The translations under genes were made by a program, and so were the position numbers. Below, in pieces: positions 1-5,368 of a stretch of 6,748 nt of DNA; positions within the stretch are counted from its first letter, which is position 1, and the number at the start of each line of letters is the position of its first letter. Under the pieces are notes generated by a model. That model made no database searches. It was given only the letters and a program-made list of their open reading frames with translations, and was not told where the DNA came from. The stretch covers positions 1-6,748 of the forward strand of contig JAITAJ010000057.1 of the NCBI GenBank assembly GCA_031284185.1. The letters run 5' to 3'. This DNA comes from Accumulibacter sp. Its GTDB lineage: Bacteria > Pseudomonadota > Gammaproteobacteria > Burkholderiales > Rhodocyclaceae.

Positions 1-992
1 TCGAAAATGACCCTGAATTCGTTGTACGTCGTGGCGCCGATGCACTTCAACTGACCATTCGACAGGGCGGGCTTCAGCAGGTTGGAAGCGTCCAGCGTGC
101 CGCCCGAGGCGGAACCGGCGCCGATCAGCGTGTGAATCTCGTCGATGAACAGGATGGCGTTGGGGTTCTCGCTCAACTGTTTGATGACGGCCTTGAGCCG
201 TTGCTCGAAATCGCCGCGGTATTTCGTCCCGGCGAGCAGGGCGCCCATGTCCAGGGCGTGAACCCTGGCATTGGCCAACACCTCGGGAATGTCGCGCTCG
301 ACGATCCGTTGGGCAAGCCCTTCGGCGATCGCCGTCTTGCCGACGCCCGCTTCGCCGACCAGCAGGGGGTTGTTCTTGCGCCGCCGGCACAGGATCTGGA
401 TGACACGTTCCAGCTCGCCGGTCCGGCCGATCAGCGGATCGATTTTTCCCTGTTGCGCCAACGAATTCAGGTTGATCGTGTAGTTTTCCAGGGAACTCGG
501 GGCCGCCGGCTGATCGCCTTCGCCTCCACCCTCCGATTCGCCGCGCGCCGCCTGGCGCGGGATTTTGCCGATACCGTGCGAGATGAAATTGACCACGTCG
601 AGGCGCGTGATGCCCTGCTTTTGCAGGTAGTAAACCGCGTGCGAGTCCTTCTCGCCGAAGATGGCGACCAGCACGTTGGCCCCGTTGACTTCCTTTTTCC
701 CCGAGGATTGCACGTGCAGGATGGCGCGCTGGATGACGCGCTGGAAACCGAGGGTCGGCTGGGTATCGATGTCGTCCCTGCCCGGAATCGATGGCGAATG
801 CTCTTCGATGAAACGGGCGATGTCCTTGCGCAGCGACTCGATGTTTCCGCCGCAGGCGCGCAGCGTCTCGGCGGCGGACGGATTGTCGAGCAGCGCGAGC
901 AGAAGGTGCTCGACGGTGATGAACTCGTGGCGCTTCTGCCGGGCATCGACGAACGCCATGTGCAAACTGACTTCAAGTTCCTGCGCGATCAT
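1..992 (-). CDS. clpA: ATP-dependent Clp protease ATP-binding subunit ClpA, N-terminal part (runs off the left edge)
   Basis: Hexameric AAA+ unfoldase that partners with the ClpP peptidase in the cytoplasm; it unfolds substrates, including those handed over by ClpS. The window holds the first 330 codons; the E. coli protein has about 758, so all of D2 and the end of D1 are missing because of the window edge, not damage. Visible: a Clp N domain (about residues 1-143, starting MIAQELEVSLHMAF), a Gly/Glu-rich linker near 165-175, then D1 with Walker A GEAGVGKT (about 212-219), pore-loop region AGTKYRGDFEQRL (about 253-265), Walker B ILFIDEIHTLIGAG (about 278-291) and the IGATTYNEF sensor-1 region. 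The start is the ATG at 992, directly after the clpS stop (TAGATG), with a GGAGG Shine-Dalgarno 8 bases upstream inside the last clpS codons, so translation is probably coupled to clpS. Two ATPase signatures plus the clpS neighbour make this ClpA rather than ClpB or ClpC. Confidence 0.97.
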   Translation of the reverse strand, partial: MIAQELEVSLHMAFVDARQKRHEFITVEHLLLALLDNPSAAETLRACGGNIESLRKDIARFIEEHSPSIPGRDDIDTQPTLGFQRVIQRAILHVQSSGKKEVNGANVLVAIFGEKDSHAVYYLQKQGITRLDVVNFISHGIGKIPRQAARGESEGGGEGDQPAAPSSLENYTINLNSLAQQGKIDPLIGRTGELERVIQILCRRRKNNPLLVGEAGVGKTAIAEGLAQRIVERDIPEVLANARVHALDMGALLAGTKYRGDFEQRLKAVIKQLSENPNAILFIDEIHTLIGAGSASGGTLDASNLLKPALSNGQLKCIGATTYNEFRVIF

Positions 993-1304
993 CTAATTTT
1001 CCTCCATGATGCACGCCAGCGGATGCTGGTGTTCCCGTGCAAGAACCGACACCTGTTCGACTTTCGTGGCGGCGACGTCGCGCGGGTAGGTGCCGCAGAC
1101 GCCACGCCCTTCCGTGTGTACCGCGAGCATGATCCGCGTCGCCTGCTCCCGGTTCATCGAAAAGAACCTCTCCAGGACGTGAACCACGAAGTCCATCGGA
1201 GTAAAGTCGTCGTTGAGCAGCAACACGGTGTAAAGCGGCGGCGGCGCGAGTTCATTCCGTCGTGCTTCCAGTACCGAGCCTTCGTGCCGATGCGGTTTCG
1301 CCAT
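993..1304 (-). CDS. clpS: ATP-dependent Clp protease adaptor protein ClpS
   Basis: Small cytoplasmic adaptor that binds N-end-rule substrates and delivers them to the ClpA N domain while blocking some other ClpAP substrates. The product is 103 residues, close to the 106 of E. coli. After a flexible N-terminal tail, the core shows LLLNDDFTPMDFVVHVL; N31, D32, D33, M37 and H63 match the N-degron pocket residues of the family, so the pocket looks functional. The end HPLACIMEEN is typical. The frame is open further upstream to 1415, but that extension is not ClpS-like and crosses the intergenic region, so I chose the ATG at 1304. There is no clear Shine-Dalgarno before it; the preceding bases are GGATACAATAAAAACC. 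It forms a two-gene operon with clpA and is divergent from the cold-shock gene, as cspD-clpS-clpA is in E. coli. Confidence 0.97.
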   Translation of the reverse strand: MAKPHRHEGSVLEARRNELAPPPLYTVLLLNDDFTPMDFVVHVLERFFSMNREQATRIMLAVHTEGRGVCGTYPRDVAATKVEQVSVLAREHQHPLACIMEEN

Positions 1305-1340
1305 GGTTTTTATTGTATCCAGTCTTGGGAGGCGCGAAAC
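1305..1340 (-). promoter_or_regulatory. possible clpS promoter with a -10 very near the start codon
   Basis: On the minus strand a good -10 hexamer, TACAAT (1317 to 1312), ends only 7 bases before the clpS ATG. The -35 region at the usual distance (TTTCGC or GTTTCG around 1334-1340) is a poor match to TTGACA. If this -10 is used, the mRNA would start at or within a few bases of the ATG, which would fit the missing Shine-Dalgarno. A promoter further upstream in the AT-rich stretch 1355-1400 is an equal alternative. Confidence 0.25.
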
Positions 1341-1402
1341 CGCGCGTGACGCCTTTTTTGTGTAAAAATCACACAATATCAGAAAATATGGTGGGAAAAT
1401 GC

Positions 1403-1432
1403 TTGACGCATCCAATCAAACTAGCGTACAAA
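1403..1432 (+). promoter_or_regulatory. sigma70-type promoter of the cold-shock gene
   Basis: TTGACG at 1403-1408 matches the -35 consensus at five of six positions. TACAAA at 1427-1432 follows after an 18-base spacer (or GTACAA after 17). The DNA just upstream (about 1364-1400) is A/T-rich in an otherwise GC-rich window, as in an UP element. The predicted transcript start is near 1439, giving a leader of about 80 bases before the csp ATG. Confidence 0.6.
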
Positions 1433-1437
1433 GGCGC

Positions 1438-1513
1438 CATGTTTGGATTTTACGATGATTTTCAGCCAAACATGCAGTCGGGCTTGGCCCGGTTTTCGTC
1501 TTTTTTAAGGAAG
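1438..1513 (+). promoter_or_regulatory. structured 5' leader of the cold-shock mRNA, with Shine-Dalgarno
   Basis: Two hairpins and a ribosome site lie in a row. First, CATGTTTGG (1438-1446) pairs perfectly with CCAAACATG (1466-1474), a 9-bp stem with a 19-base loop that would form at the very 5' end of the predicted mRNA. Second, CGGGC (1479-1483) pairs with GCCCG (1487-1491) around a 3-base loop and is followed by TTTT (1493-1496) and TTTTTT (1501-1506), which resembles an intrinsic terminator or attenuator. Third comes AAGGAAG (1507-1513), 8 bases before the ATG at 1522. The pairings are seen; a regulatory role such as temperature-dependent stability or attenuation is inference from the behaviour of cold-shock gene leaders. 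Confidence 0.5.
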
Positions 1514-1521
1514 TAGTTCAT

Positions 1522-1725
1522 ATGGCAACGGGTACTGTTAAGTGGTTCAATGACGCCAAGGGTTTTGGATTCATTACTCCGGATGATGGAAGTGAGGATC
1601 TTTTCGCCCATTTTTCGGCGATAACCATGGGCGGATTCAAGACCCTCAAAGAGGGCGAGAAAGTGACATTCGATGTTACGCAGGGTCCAAAGGGTAAACA
1701 GGCTTCGAACATCTCACGTGCTTGA
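1522..1725 (+). CDS. cold-shock protein, CspA family
   Basis: A single five-stranded OB-fold cold-shock domain that binds single-stranded RNA and DNA and acts as an RNA chaperone in the cytoplasm. The 67 residues are the full usual length. RNP1 is KGFGFI (13-18) and RNP2 is in DLFAHFSAI (26-34); the nucleic-acid-stacking aromatics W8, F15, F17, F28, H30 and F31 are present. The C-terminal TQGPKGKQASNI is typical of CspA-type proteins. The gene is less GC-rich than its neighbours, which is common for highly expressed csp genes and is not by itself a sign of transfer. It has its own promoter, a structured leader and its own terminator, so it is monocistronic. Its place opposite clpS corresponds to cspD in E. 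coli, but the protein is CspA-like in length; I leave the paralogue symbol blank. Confidence 0.96.
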   Translation: MATGTVKWFNDAKGFGFITPDDGSEDLFAHFSAITMGGFKTLKEGEKVTFDVTQGPKGKQASNISRA

Positions 1726-1743
1726 TTGTTCCGATCACGCTTG

Positions 1744-1768
1744 AAACCCGCCATCGGCGGGTTTTTTT
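1744..1768 (+). terminator. intrinsic terminator of the cold-shock gene
   Basis: AAACCCGCC (1744-1752), loop ATC, GGCGGGTTT (1756-1764), and a run of seven T at 1762-1768. This is a perfect 9-bp GC-rich stem directly followed by the U-tract, 18 bases after the csp stop codon. It separates csp from the downstream protease gene. Confidence 0.93.
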
Positions 1769-1839
1769 GTCCCTTCCCGAAACGAATCGAAGCCGCGTCT
1801 TCGCGCCGTTTCCGCGCCGTCTCCATTATCATGGGCATC

Positions 1840-3330
1840 ATGAAGTCGTTTAGTCTCCGGGGGCAGGGCCGGTCTCGCCGGGCCGTTCTTGCGCTGATCA
1901 CTTGTGTCTCGCTGGCGGGCAACGCCCAGGGCAGCGATCTGCCCGATCTGGGCGAATCTTCGCGTACCGAGCTGTCGCCGCAGATGGAGCGCAGGATCGG
2001 CGAGAGCATCATGAACGAAATCCGGCTGCGCGAGCCTAGTTACGTCGATGATCCCGAGATCAACGATTATCTCGAACGGCTTGGCCGCCGTCTGGTCGAC
2101 GCCAGCGCCGATCCGGCCGGCGAGTTTCATTTCTTCGCCATCCGCGACAACACGGTGAATGCGTTCGCCATGTTCGGCGGATACATCGGCGTCAATACCG
2201 GGACGCTGCTCGCGGCGCAGAGCGAATCGGAGCTGGCCGGCGTGCTGGCCCACGAAATTTCCCACGTGACGCAGAGCCATCTGGCGCGGCAGATCGCCAA
2301 GGAAAAGCAGAACACCCTCCCGAGTCTGATCGCCATGGCCATCGGGCTGCTCGCGGCGCGCTCGAATACCTCGGTTGCCGCGGGCGTGATGGCGTCGGCG
2401 CAGGCCGGCATGATCCAGGCCCAGTTGGCCTACTCCCGGGATTTCGAGCGGGAAGCCGACCGCGTGGGGTATCAGCTGCTGGAAAGAGCCGGTTTCGACG
2501 TCCACGGCATGAGCGATTTCTTTGAACGCCTGCAAAAAGCCGGGCGTCTCTATGAGAACAATGCGCCGGTCTATTTCCGTTCGCACCCATTGACCATCGA
2601 ACGGCTCTCGGACATGCAGAACCGGGCGCAGGATTCGCCGTACCGGCAGGTCGTCAGCAGTCTCGATTTTCACCTCGCGCGCGCCAAGCTACGGGTGGAG
2701 GCCGCGCAGCCGAGAGACGCCATTGCCGAATTCGAGCGCCTGCTGCGGGAAAAGAAATACACGTCGGAGACCGCCGCGCGTTATGGTCTGGCGTATGCGC
2801 GCGCGCGCGCGCGTGACAACCTCAAAGAGGCCGGCGCCTCCCTGAAGGGGACGCAAGGGGAGTCGCCGATGCTCGCCGGGCTCGTGGCGTCGATCGAGGC
2901 GCAGTCCGGCGACGTCAAGGGCGCGCAGGAAACGTACCGGCAGGCGCTGCTGCGGTTTCCGCAGGCCAGGTCGCTGGTGTATGCCTATGTCGAGTCGCTT
3001 CATGCCGCCGGATCGTATTCGCAGGCCCTGGCCTTTCTCGACGGGCGTCTGAGCGGCGATCGATCCGATTACAAGCTGTTCGGGCTGCGGGCCAAGGTCT
3101 GCGCGGCCCTGGGAAGGCGCGTGCAGCAACGCCGCGCGCAGGCTGAATACTACTTGCTGCAAGGGCAGATCGAACTGGCGATCGAACAACTCCAGCTTGC
3201 GCAGCGGGAGAAGGAGGGTGACTTCTACGAACTGTCCGCGGTCGATGCGCGGCTTCGTGAGCTGCGTAGACTCCAGCGGGAAGAGGAAGAAACGAGGGGA
3301 AGAAATGGCGCTCATTCCGATTTGCGCTGA
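1840..3330 (+). CDS. bepA: periplasmic M48-family zinc metalloprotease with C-terminal TPR-like region, BepA/YfgC type
   Basis: Members of this family act in the periplasm as protease and chaperone in outer-membrane protein assembly quality control. With the ATG at 1840 the product is 496 residues (E. coli BepA 487). The N-terminus MKSFSLRGQGRSRRAVLAL is a basic then hydrophobic signal peptide, with likely cleavage near residue 30 (after GNA or AQG). The zinc site is HEISH (138-142), with the third ligand E205 in FEREADRVG. A hydrophobic Ala/Gly-rich stretch lies between them, as is usual for the family. FRSHPLTIERL puts H249 where E. coli BepA has its regulatory His-246. From about residue 270 the sequence is helical and repeat-like (AxxxYxxAL patterns), fitting a TPR tail. 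An ATG at 1831 (three residues more) is equally possible; neither start has a good Shine-Dalgarno. The frame is open back to 1726, but that would run through the csp terminator. It precedes tusA by 101 bases. Confidence 0.9.
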   Translation: MKSFSLRGQGRSRRAVLALITCVSLAGNAQGSDLPDLGESSRTELSPQMERRIGESIMNEIRLREPSYVDDPEINDYLERLGRRLVDASADPAGEFHFFAIRDNTVNAFAMFGGYIGVNTGTLLAAQSESELAGVLAHEISHVTQSHLARQIAKEKQNTLPSLIAMAIGLLAARSNTSVAAGVMASAQAGMIQAQLAYSRDFEREADRVGYQLLERAGFDVHGMSDFFERLQKAGRLYENNAPVYFRSHPLTIERLSDMQNRAQDSPYRQVVSSLDFHLARAKLRVEAAQPRDAIAEFERLLREKKYTSETAARYGLAYARARARDNLKEAGASLKGTQGESPMLAGLVASIEAQSGDVKGAQETYRQALLRFPQARSLVYAYVESLHAAGSYSQALAFLDGRLSGDRSDYKLFGLRAKVCAALGRRVQQRRAQAEYYLLQGQIELAIEQLQLAQREKEGDFYELSAVDARLRELRRLQREEEETRGRNGAHSDLR

Positions 3331-3344
3331 AACGCCGCCTTCGC

Positions 3345-3398
3345 CGATGCCGCCTCGCGTTCATCCTCGCGTCTCGTTTCCGGCGCGAGGCGGCGTCG
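3345..3398. repeat. long inverted repeat between the M48 protease and tusA
   Basis: GCCGCCTCGCG (3349-3359) is perfectly complementary to CGCGAGGCGGC (3384-3394). Outer pairs 3345-3348 with 3395-3398 extend the stem to 15 bp with one G-U wobble; the loop is 24 bases. A second copy of CCTCGCGT (3365-3372) lies in the loop and could pair with the same right arm (7 bp), giving a competing smaller hairpin. No T-run follows, so it is not a standard intrinsic terminator. It could be an RNA-stabilising or processing hairpin in a bepA-tusA transcript. Confidence 0.75.
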
Positions 3399-3421
3399 AA
3401 TCGGTCGCGCTCGCCCGAATG

Positions 3422-3451
3422 GAGTCTGGCCGTGCAGAGTCTGGCCGTGCA
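3422..3451 (+). repeat. perfect 15-bp tandem duplication over the tusA start
   Basis: GAGTCTGGCCGTGCA occurs twice back to back (3422-3436 and 3437-3451) without mismatch. Each copy carries a GAG core and a GTG codon 8 bases apart, so the duplication has doubled the translation start of the downstream gene, in frame (5 codons). Confidence 0.95.
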
Positions 3452-3674
3452 AACTGATCGTGAGTTGGACGTCAAGGGACTCAGCTGTCCGCTGCCGATT
3501 CTGCGCACCAAAAAAGCGCTTGCCGAGATGGTTTCGGGTCAGATTCTGCGCGTGGTGGCCACGGATCCCCACGCGGTGAAGGATTTCCAGGCCTTTGCCA
3601 GGCAGACCGGCAACGAACTACTCTCTACCGTCGAGATCGACTCGGCTTTCGAGTTTCTCTTCAAGCGCAAATAG
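3432..3674 (+). CDS. tusA: TusA/SirA-family sulfur carrier protein
   Basis: Small cytoplasmic protein of the TusA (UPF0033) family, whose members carry sulfur as a persulfide on a conserved cysteine for tRNA thiolation, molybdenum cofactor synthesis or sulfur oxidation; which of these applies here cannot be told from the sequence. The hallmark LDVKGLSCPLPIL contains the CPxP motif with active C19, followed by the helix RTKKALAEM and the strand region ILRVVATDP typical of the family. Two GTG starts are possible, 3432 (80 residues) and 3447 (75 residues), made by the tandem duplication. The first has the better Shine-Dalgarno (GGAG 7 bases upstream); the second gives a length nearer the family norm. 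It lies downstream of the M48 protease on the same strand and is probably cotranscribed. Its stop is only 5 bases from the end of the convergent dut. The symbol is by family; orthology to E. coli TusA itself is not proved. Confidence 0.88.
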   Translation: MQSLAVQTDRELDVKGLSCPLPILRTKKALAEMVSGQILRVVATDPHAVKDFQAFARQTGNELLSTVEIDSAFEFLFKRK

Positions 3675-3679
3675 CGGAA

Positions 3680-4129
3680 TCAGCCTTTACCCGTGCTGCC
3701 GAATCCGCCGGCGCCGCGCGCGCTGGCGGTAAATTCCTCGACGACGTCGAAGGCGGCCTGCACCACCGGCACGATGACGAGCTGCGCCAAGCGGTCGAGC
3801 GGGTCGAGCGTGAAACATTCCTGGCCGCGGTTCCACGTCGACACCATGATTTCGCCCTGATAGTCCGAATCGATCAGGCCGACCAGGTTGCCGAGCACGA
3901 TACCGTGCCGGTGTCCCAGGCCGGAACGTGGAAGAATCAGCGCCGCGAAGCCGGGATCGCCGATGTGGATGGCCATGCCGGTGGGTATCAGCTGCGTTTC
4001 GCCGGGGTGGATCGTCATCGGCGCCTCGATGCAGGCGCGCAGATCGAGGCCCGCCGAGCCGGACGTGGCGTAGCGCGGTAGCGCGTCTCTCAGACGCGCA
4101 TCGAGGATGCGCAAGTCAACGCGCTGCAT
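3680..4129 (-). CDS. dut: deoxyuridine 5'-triphosphate nucleotidohydrolase (dUTPase)
   Basis: Homotrimeric cytoplasmic enzyme that hydrolyses dUTP to dUMP and pyrophosphate, keeping uracil out of DNA and supplying dUMP for thymidylate synthesis. The product has 149 residues and all five dUTPase motifs in order: AGLDLRA (26-32), PRSGLG (67-72), GLIDSDYQGEI (84-94, with the catalytic-site aspartates), DRLAQL (112-117) and the flexible C-terminal arm GGFGSTG (141-147). The start is the ATG at 4129, with GGAG 7 bases upstream. The frame stays open to 4216, but that extension only overlaps coaBC. The first 14 bases overlap the end of coaBC in another frame, so the two genes are probably translationally coupled. 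The coaBC-dut order is conserved in E. coli and many proteobacteria. Confidence 0.97.
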   Translation of the reverse strand: MQRVDLRILDARLRDALPRYATSGSAGLDLRACIEAPMTIHPGETQLIPTGMAIHIGDPGFAALILPRSGLGHRHGIVLGNLVGLIDSDYQGEIMVSTWNRGQECFTLDPLDRLAQLVIVPVVQAAFDVVEEFTASARGAGGFGSTGKG

Positions 4130-5318
4130 GAGGGTTCTCCAGCAGGGCGGCGATACGCGCGACCAACTGGCGCGCGAGCGCGAGTTTCGGCGCGGGTTCC
4201 AGGGCGTGCCGGCCATCGTCGTCGAACAGCGTCAGGGTGTTCGTCTCGCCGCCGAAACCATCCCCGATGAGATTGCCGGCGATCAGGGGGATTTTCTTCG
4301 CGCGGCGTTTCTTTTCCGCGTACTCGGCCAGATTCCGGGTTTCGGCGGCAAAGCCCACGCACAGGGGCGGATCGGGGAGCGCCGCCACTTCGGCCAGGAT
4401 GTCGGGATTCTCCACGAGTTCGATGACCGGCGGCGGATGTCCCGTCTTCTTGATCTTCTGATCCGACGCGATCCTGGGCCGATAGTCGGCCACCGCGGCC
4501 ACGCCGATGAACACGTCCTGGCCGGCGACGTGCCGCATCACCGCCGCGCGCATCTCCAGCGCGCTGGTGACGTCGATGCGGGCGATGCCGCGCGGCGACG
4601 GCAGCGACACCGGCCCGCAGACCAGGGTGACCTCGGCGCCGGCTTCGCGGGCCGCGCGCGCGACGGCCAGTCCCATCCGGCCGCTCGACAGATTGGTGAG
4701 GCCGCGCACCGGATCGATCGCCTCGAAGGTCGGGCCGGCGGTCATCAGCACGCGCTTGCCCGCGAGGCGCCTGGGCTGGAAATGGGCGATCAGTTCCTCG
4801 ACGATTTGTGCCGGCTCCAGCATACGTCCCTCGCCGGTTTCGCCGCAGGCTTGTCCGCCGCTGGCCGGCCCGAGGACGCCAACGGCGTCGCCGGTCAGCG
4901 TGGCGACGTTGCGCCGCGTCGCCGGGCTGTTCCACATCCGATGGTTCATTGCCGGCGCCACGAGCAGCGGGCAATCACGCGCCAGAGTCAGGGTGCTCAT
5001 CAGGTCATCCGCGATGCCGTTGGCCGCCTTGGCCAGAAAGTTGGCCGAAGCCGGAGCGATCAACAGCACGTCGGCTTCGCGCGAAAAGCGGATGTGCGCC
5101 ATGCCGCCGGCGGCGCTCGCGTCCCACGGATCGGTGAGTACCGGGTTCCCGGAGAGCGCCTGAAAGGTCGTCGGGGTGACGAAATGCGTCGCCGCCTCGC
5201 TCATCGCCACCCGCACCGCCGCCCCCTGCCCGAGCAGCAGGCGAGTGAGTTCAGCCGCCTTGTAGGCGGCGATTCCGCCGGTAACGCCGAGCGCCACGCG
5301 CTTTCCTTCCAATTCCAT
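4116..5318 (-). CDS. coaBC: bifunctional phosphopantothenoylcysteine decarboxylase / phosphopantothenate-cysteine ligase CoaBC
   Basis: Catalyses two successive steps of coenzyme A synthesis: ligation of 4'-phosphopantothenate with cysteine (CoaB, C-terminal half, CTP-dependent) and decarboxylation to 4'-phosphopantetheine (CoaC, N-terminal half, FMN-dependent). It is 400 residues, full length. The CoaC part has GVTGGIAAYK (11-20), the catalytic His H75 in MAHIRFS, PASANFLAK, APAMN (121-125) and the flap ACGETGEGRM with C158. The CoaB part starts near 184 and has LMTAGPTFEAIDPVR, TNLSSGRMG with N209 (E. coli N210 position), AAVADYRP (274-281) and the lysine motif KIKK (288-291). The ATG at 5318 has GGAAG 6 bases upstream. 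It is first gene of the coaBC-dut unit and divergent from radC across 50 bases. Confidence 0.98.
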   Translation of the reverse strand: MELEGKRVALGVTGGIAAYKAAELTRLLLGQGAAVRVAMSEAATHFVTPTTFQALSGNPVLTDPWDASAAGGMAHIRFSREADVLLIAPASANFLAKAANGIADDLMSTLTLARDCPLLVAPAMNHRMWNSPATRRNVATLTGDAVGVLGPASGGQACGETGEGRMLEPAQIVEELIAHFQPRRLAGKRVLMTAGPTFEAIDPVRGLTNLSSGRMGLAVARAAREAGAEVTLVCGPVSLPSPRGIARIDVTSALEMRAAVMRHVAGQDVFIGVAAVADYRPRIASDQKIKKTGHPPPVIELVENPDILAEVAALPDPPLCVGFAAETRNLAEYAEKKRRAKKIPLIAGNLIGDGFGGETNTLTLFDDDGRHALEPAPKLALARQLVARIAALLENPHAAR

Positions 5319-5331
5319 ACGAATCTTCCGC

Positions 5332-5354
5332 TAGAATGTCCGCTCGCCATTCTA
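5332..5354. promoter_or_regulatory. divergent coaBC/radC promoter region with mirror-image -10 elements
   Basis: TAGAATG (5332-5338) and CATTCTA (5348-5354) form a perfect 7-bp inverted repeat with a 9-base spacer, so the -10-like hexamer TAGAAT is present on both strands. Predicted transcript starts (about 5344 rightward, about 5342 leftward) give leaders of about 25 bases for each gene, consistent with the start codons at 5369 and 5318. The -35 regions are weak on both sides. Alternatively, the repeat may be an operator. Confidence 0.45.
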
Positions 5355-5368
5355 ATCGAGATCGCCGC

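Noticed and set aside
132..1349. A 405-codon open frame on the plus strand opposite clpA and clpS.
   Set aside because: It is antisense to two certain genes, has no recognisable domain, and arises from GC-rich codon bias.
1331..1359. Plus-strand GC-rich dyad followed by TTTTTT, looking like a terminator.
   Set aside because: The stem pairing is poor and no plus-strand gene ends here; the region is upstream of both divergent genes.
1422..1432. A cold-box-like TAGCGTACAAA resembling the E. coli cspA cold box (8 of 11 positions).
   Set aside because: It overlaps the best -10 hexamer, so it would not be in the transcript if that promoter is right. The match is partial and no alternative upstream promoter is better.
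3419..3457. A 12-codon ATG frame overlapping the tusA start in another frame, a possible leader peptide.
   Set aside because: It has no Shine-Dalgarno, and its sequence (MESGRAESGRAN) is simply the translated 15-bp duplication.
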